Below, piece after piece: positions 60,240 through 64,000 of a DNA stretch of 64,000 bases. This DNA comes from Ananas comosus (lineage: Eukaryota > Streptophyta > Magnoliopsida > Poales > Bromeliaceae). The stretch spans positions 13,546,065-13,610,064 of the forward strand of contig NC_033626.1 in the NCBI RefSeq assembly GCF_001540865.1, in the 5' to 3' direction. Both the position numbers and the translations under genes were made by a program. Each line of letters begins with the position of its first letter. Position 1 is the first letter of the stretch. The notes beneath the pieces are model-generated. The model saw nothing but the letters and a program-made list of their open reading frames with translations, ran no database searches and was not told the origin of the DNA.

Positions 60240-60640
60240 AATCATGAGGGCTAAACAACAAAAGTGACAAAATGAGAAGTGGGCCGGTTGGATTGCTTTT
60301 CAGGGGTGGTTGGACCCTCTCGCTAGGCTTTCCCGGCCCAGACTATCGGTTGTCGGGCATACGGTGTCGGATCCTCCCTTCTCCGCATCATCCACGACCC
60401 GGCGGGTCTTGGATCCGCCATCTCCCTTCGATCCGAGGCGCGGGCAGCCCTTATCCGACAGCCCGAAGTATTGGCATTGCTGCTTCCTTAGATCTCGGGT
60501 GGATCCTCTCCTCTGCCCTGATCTCCTCCGCCACCCTTACTCAGAGGGTGCCCTAGCCATCCTCCTTCCGCCGGATCGCTTCTCTCCACCATGCTGCAGC
60601 CCCTATACCCCTTTTAGCTAGTAAAAAACTAGTATTTCTA
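60240..60640. other. GC-rich stretch of unknown origin
   Basis: Bounded by AT-rich DNA. Two frames stay open for about 90-100 codons but neither shows a recognisable motif, signal or splice context. It may be a remnant of a transposon or of coding DNA; I cannot say which. Confidence 0.35.
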
Positions 60641-60699
60641 CTACTGGTCTACTACTCCTACTTACTACTTCTTGTTGTTATTCAGGCTATTACACCCTC

Positions 60700-60929
60700 C
60701 CGGTGCAGCCGCTACGTGCGGTTCAACACGATGCAGGCCATCGTCCTTGACGTCCTCCTCATCTTCCCCGACATCCTCGAGTTACGAGATCCCGCAAAGC
60801 GCCGACAGCACCGTCTTCTTCTTCTTCTTCTTGCTCGTCTCCCTCGTCTACTGCTCCACCGCCTGCCTCCTCAGCCAAATCCCCAGTTTGCCCGTCGTCG
60901 CCTACGCCGCCGATCGCCAGGTCCTATGA
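60700..60929 (+). pseudogene. TIC20-V-like pseudogene fragment (copy 3)
   Basis: Plus-strand fragment beginning within the third conserved segment (RYVRFNTMQAIVLDVLLIFPD) and ending VADAADRQVL-like (VVAYAADRQVL) with TGA at 60927-60929. Between 'FPDILE' and 'YEI' about ten residues are lost with a frame change, so it cannot encode the protein. Its 3' flank (60930-61130) is the reverse of the flank of the intact gene. It is the inverted partner of 58882-59529. Confidence 0.85.
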
Positions 60930-61435
60930 TTGCCAACTCCTCTATCTCCCCCTCCCCCTCCCCCTAACTAGCCACTTTTTCTTCTTCCTCCTCCTCCTCC
61001 TCCTCCCCCCTCCTCTCGAAAAAATAGGTGTCATTTTTTGGCATTTGACGGTTTCTGATTTGGCGATTTGGGTGGGATCGGGAAACTGGATTAGGGCATA
61101 ATTTCTCTTGCTTAGATTTTATTCATTTGCAAAAACAGGCCGGAGTTCATCTCATGTAGCTGCTGAATTTTTGTTAACATGTAAATGCTGTAGGCCGAAA
61201 AGAACATACTATTGCTAATATTAGAGTTTCATAAAATTAGTTATATAACAACAACACAAAAACACATATATAGCTAGCTAGCTAGACATGGACCTAGCTA
61301 GTTTAGTCATCAAACAAAAACACAACAATACATAGCTATCTAGCTAGTTTAGTCTATAAATAACAACACAACAACAATACATTACTGATAATGAAAACAA
61401 GAATGTGTTCCCAGCAAGAAGCCCCCGCACAGCTC

Positions 61436-61630
61436 TTATGGCTTTGCAGTGCCGTTCAACATGCGGCAGCAGGGCGGGAACATAGGGCAGCATCGGATGC
61501 AGCATGAAGGGCATGAGCAGCATTCTTCGCGGCAGCATCCTGCTCCAATGGGCAGGTCTTCGTCTGGAGAATTAGCTGTAGCCGTAAGTAACAAAGTGCT
61601 AGCAGCAAGCAGCAACAACATTACCATCAT
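61436..61630 (-). CDS. peptide copy E: small secreted cysteine-rich peptide, 64 aa
   Basis: Minus-strand ORF, ATG at 61630, TAA at 61436. The leader MVMLLLLAASTLLLTATA looks like a signal peptide, followed by a short acidic linker and a long cysteine core: CC pairs spaced by 2-4 residues (GCCREECC, SCPSCC, IRCCPMFPPCC), twelve cysteines counting singles, then NGTAKP. It is the most cysteine-rich copy; the core looks like an internal expansion of the pattern in copy B. A SINE ends 16 bases before the ATG and a second transposon sits at the TATA region (61925-62504), so although the ORF is intact its expression may be altered. Function unknown. Confidence 0.72.
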   Translation of the reverse strand: MMVMLLLLAASTLLLTATANSPDEDLPIGAGCCREECCSCPSCCIRCCPMFPPCCRMLNGTAKP

Positions 61631-61646
61631 CAGAAAGTGTCGGCTG

Positions 61647-61829
61647 ACCGACCGTTCCTAGAGCAAGTGGCAAAGGACTTGGTGGTCGGTACCCGAGACC
61701 CAAATTCGAATCTTAGTTGATTCACATTTCTAGCTAAGTTTATTTCAAAATAAAATAAACGAAGTGCGTAACGTGCTACCTATCTCTCTCTCAAAAAAAA
61801 AAAAGAAAAAAAAAGAAAAAAAAAAGAAG
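61647..61829 (+). mobile_element. tRNA-derived SINE with perfect 11-base target duplication
   Basis: Best-preserved SINE in the window: tRNA-like head 'gaccgttcctagagcaagtg' and 'gaccca', B-box 'attcgaatctt', unrelated middle 'ttgattcacatttctagc', tail 'gcgtaacgtgctacctatct' and an A-rich end. Flanked by AGTGTCGGCTG at 61636-61646 and 61830-61840. It lies in the 5' leader of peptide copy E, in the opposite orientation to that gene. Resembles Au-type plant SINEs by layout; the family name is a guess. Confidence 0.88.
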
Positions 61830-61924
61830 AGTGTCGGCTGCATGAGGAAATCATTTTTTCTTTTTAAGATAAGAAGTTGATTTGTTTTTGAGTTACGGTA
61901 GCCAACTACCATGGTATTTATAGC

Positions 61925-62504
61925 CAGGGCGGAGCCATATTGGGGCTGAGGGGGACGTGGTCCCTCTCAAATTTTCATAATTTGCACAAGAGTCCTTAAT
62001 AAATAAAAAATTTTAAAAATATTTTTTGATTTAATTTTAAAAGTAGGATGACTAACCTATTTTTTAAAAAAGTTTGTGGGGCTAATATAGTGCTCTCTCA
62101 ACTTTGAGTTTTATTTTTAATTTAGTACCTTTATAACTTCTAATTATTTTTGATAAATTTTTTATTTAATTAAATTAAAGGTTATATTAAAGTTAATAAC
62201 TCTGTCAACTAATAATTATTTATTATCATAATTATATTTAGTAAAAATTAAAAAATTAAATTATTTACTGAATTATTATTAGATTTAATAAAATTTAAAG
62301 TTATTTGAGTGAAATAATATAAATAAAATAATTAGAAGTTAAGTAAATGTAAATAAAAAAGAGGTAAAACTTTTTTTATACTAATTATTTAATCAATATA
62401 TTTTTTTATTAAAAATTTGACTAGGTAAATTTTATTTATTTGCTAAAATTTTAATTTATATATATTTTGCCTCTCTTCATAATCGAGTGCTAGTTTCGTC
62501 CCTG
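61925..62504. mobile_element. probable hAT-like MITE in the promoter of peptide copy E
   Basis: Left end 'cagggcggagccatattggg' and right end '...gctagtttcgtccctg' form short imperfect inverted repeats of the CAGGG...CCCTG type. The interior is AT-rich and non-coding. Flanks 'tttatag' and 'ttcatag' may be a decayed target duplication. Alignment with copy C, where 'tatttatagatggagcataact' is continuous, shows the insertion point directly. Confidence 0.65.
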
Positions 62505-62699
62505 TTCATAGAGGTAGAGGGAGCATAACTGTGCAAAATTAGTCAAAGATTTAGAATTTATTAACACTTATATATGTATTTTTAAATTAATTTGTGAACT
62601 TTACATGTTGCTTTTGGTATGCTATTAATGTAAATTCTTTACAGTATGACAAAATAATAAAGTAATTACTGAGTGCAGCAAACTCCAATTAGTTTGCAA

Positions 62700-62900
62700 T
62701 ATTAAATACTAAATCATCACATGTGCAATAATTTCAGTTATTTTGGAAAAGTAAATCATCACAGTTTGCACAAGGATATTAAATCACAACATGTGCGACC
62801 TGTTTCTTTTCCGTTTTTTTCTTTCAGTGATTATTTTAATTTTTTTTGGAAAAGTAAATCATCAGAGTTTACACAAGGACATTAAATCACAACATATGCG
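62700..62900 (-). promoter_or_regulatory. three copies of the peptide-family upstream element
   Basis: Minus-strand reading gives GCACATGTGATGATTTAG (about 62708-62726), CGCACATGTTGTGATTTAAT (62778-62797) and a third weaker copy (about 62880-62900). The same element occurs twice before copy A and once before B. In copy E it is displaced about 0.6 kb further from the start by the inserted MITE. Confidence 0.5.
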
Positions 62901-63239
62901 ACCTGGTTCTTTTCCTTTTTTTCTTTCACTGACCATTGGGCTCTCCACCTTTAAGTTAGAAAGAAAAGAAATAGAGCCCGCGTTATAGCTGTTTCATGCA
63001 CTCTGTTCCCGTTTGAGAATAAAGCTCTCTCACCCTCCAAAAACAGAATACTCCATATATATAGAATACCCTTCTTTATTTTTAAAGGCACAAAACACTA
63101 ATAAATTCTCTAGCGAGTGGGCTAACTCTATATATGAGCCCTATGACCCTATGACTCCATAGAATACATACATCTCCTTCCTGGTGCTATATATGTAGGT
63201 CATACGGGACTAACACGGCCTACATTAACTAAATGAAAA

Positions 63240-63680
63240 CAGGCCAAAAACTAGCTCTGTCTAATCCTATTTTGAATTCGGATTGTTCTAAGTTTGGACC
63301 TAAGGCCCTGCATCGGCCCTCACCCAGAATAACGCTGTCCATATCGCGCTAGATTAATTCTGTGACGATCCTTTATATATATATATATTTTTAATTTATT
63401 TGAAGTTATAAAAATTTAAAGGAAAGGACCAAATTACCTCTCAACAGTCAAAAAAAAAAAAAAAAAAAAAAAAAAGACATTGCGCTAGCCCATTGAGTAT
63501 TTTGGCCTTCAAGACATACGAAAAGATATTTATATTTCCTTGGAATCTTTTAAATTCTTTTGTTCTATTTTTAATTTTCTTATTAGTAATATAAAATATA
63601 TAATTATATATTTTAAAATGTTTAAATAAATTTTCAAATAATTTTAATATATTTATAAAAAATATATAAAGTAAAAAAAA
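63240..63680. repeat. segment duplicated from 43340-43750
   Basis: Nearly the same succession of phrases as at 43.3 kb ('gaattcggattgttctaagt', 'aaggaccaaattacctctca', 'cttggaatcttttaaattct'), with a long poly-A at about 63451-63475. It marks the outer flank of the duplicated peptide region. Confidence 0.7.
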
Positions 63681-63870
63681 TAGAATTTAGGCTGTGTAGG
63701 CGCGGTAGGCACGACATGTATTACGTACGAATCATGACCGACCAGGCCATGAAACCGGCTGGTCGGTCCTTGAGCGAGCCGGGCCGGATGGGCGCCCAAA
63801 CTATCCGGCCTGCTTTACACCCGTACATCAATCCTACAAAATAATGTTAACAACCTATTTTTCAATTTTC

Positions 63871-64000
63871 AAAGCACCACGTTGGATCCTACAACGAATT
63901 GAAGCTCTCCGAAGAGCTTTTTTCTGGAAAGAGTGCTCCAAAATTAGTAGAGATGACTGCCTCGTCAACTGAAAAGCTGTCTGCAAATGCAAGAGAGAAG
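63871..64000 (+). mobile_element. LINE reverse-transcriptase C-terminal fragment (runs off window end)
   Basis: Plus-strand frame from 63871 reads KAPRWILQRIEALRRAFFWK, then CSKISRDDCLVN, a TGA at the position of a usual Trp, and KAVC. This is the linker before the zinc-binding segment of plant L1-type LINE ORF2 proteins. The in-frame stop marks it as a dead copy. It continues beyond the window. Confidence 0.7.

Overview
This is nuclear DNA from a flowering plant, almost certainly a monocot. Genes are split by AT-rich GT-AG introns, some exons are extremely GC-rich (the glycosyltransferase, the TIC20-V gene), AT-rich intergenic DNA is full of short non-autonomous transposons and tRNA-derived SINEs, and the best protein matches I recall are plant families. 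A commelinid such as pineapple would fit, but the species is a guess. All assignments come from reading translations and motifs; no search was run.

Left part (1-33 kb), all genes on + : a two-exon family-1 UDP-glycosyltransferase (UGT89-like, 3865-5402); a three-exon protein joining a RING and a PHD finger (8412-11319); a seven-exon CRLK1/2-like calcium/calmodulin-regulated receptor-like kinase (13540-17898); three exons encoding the N-terminus of a BIM1-type protein (23557-24424); and, after about 4 kb of nested MITEs, a nine-exon BIM-type bHLH gene (28773-33239) with its own 5' leader and one GC-AG intron.

Right part (33-64 kb): repeat-rich and duplicated. It holds five copies (A-E) of a tiny secreted cysteine-rich peptide gene that I do not recognise. 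B, C and E are intact; A (SINE insertion plus stop) and D (frameshift) are broken. The peptide copies are interleaved with three copies of a TIC20-V-like chloroplast import gene (one intact, two decayed), and the arrangement looks like an inverted duplication (peptide> <TIC20 ... TIC20> <peptide) present in two versions, 40.4-43.0 kb and 57.8-63.0 kb. Between them lie a complete six-exon oligopeptide transporter gene (45392-50870, minus) and a rhamnogalacturonan-rhamnosyltransferase/O-fucosyltransferase-like locus (54875-57712, minus) that carries two frame disruptions and meets peptide copy D head to head.

The most novel item is the peptide family: signal peptide, paired cysteines, a conserved Ala-Lys-Pro (AKP) tail, a shared TATA box, a shared upstream CACATGTG-containing element and shared 3' flanks. 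Several copies have transposons in the coding region, the 5' leader or the TATA region. The neighbouring genes otherwise share no obvious pathway, although the receptor kinase, the BIM factor and the RING/PHD protein are each of signalling or regulatory type. Two single N positions (7180, 47383) mark assembly joins, and the first sits in a suspicious inverted/direct duplication.
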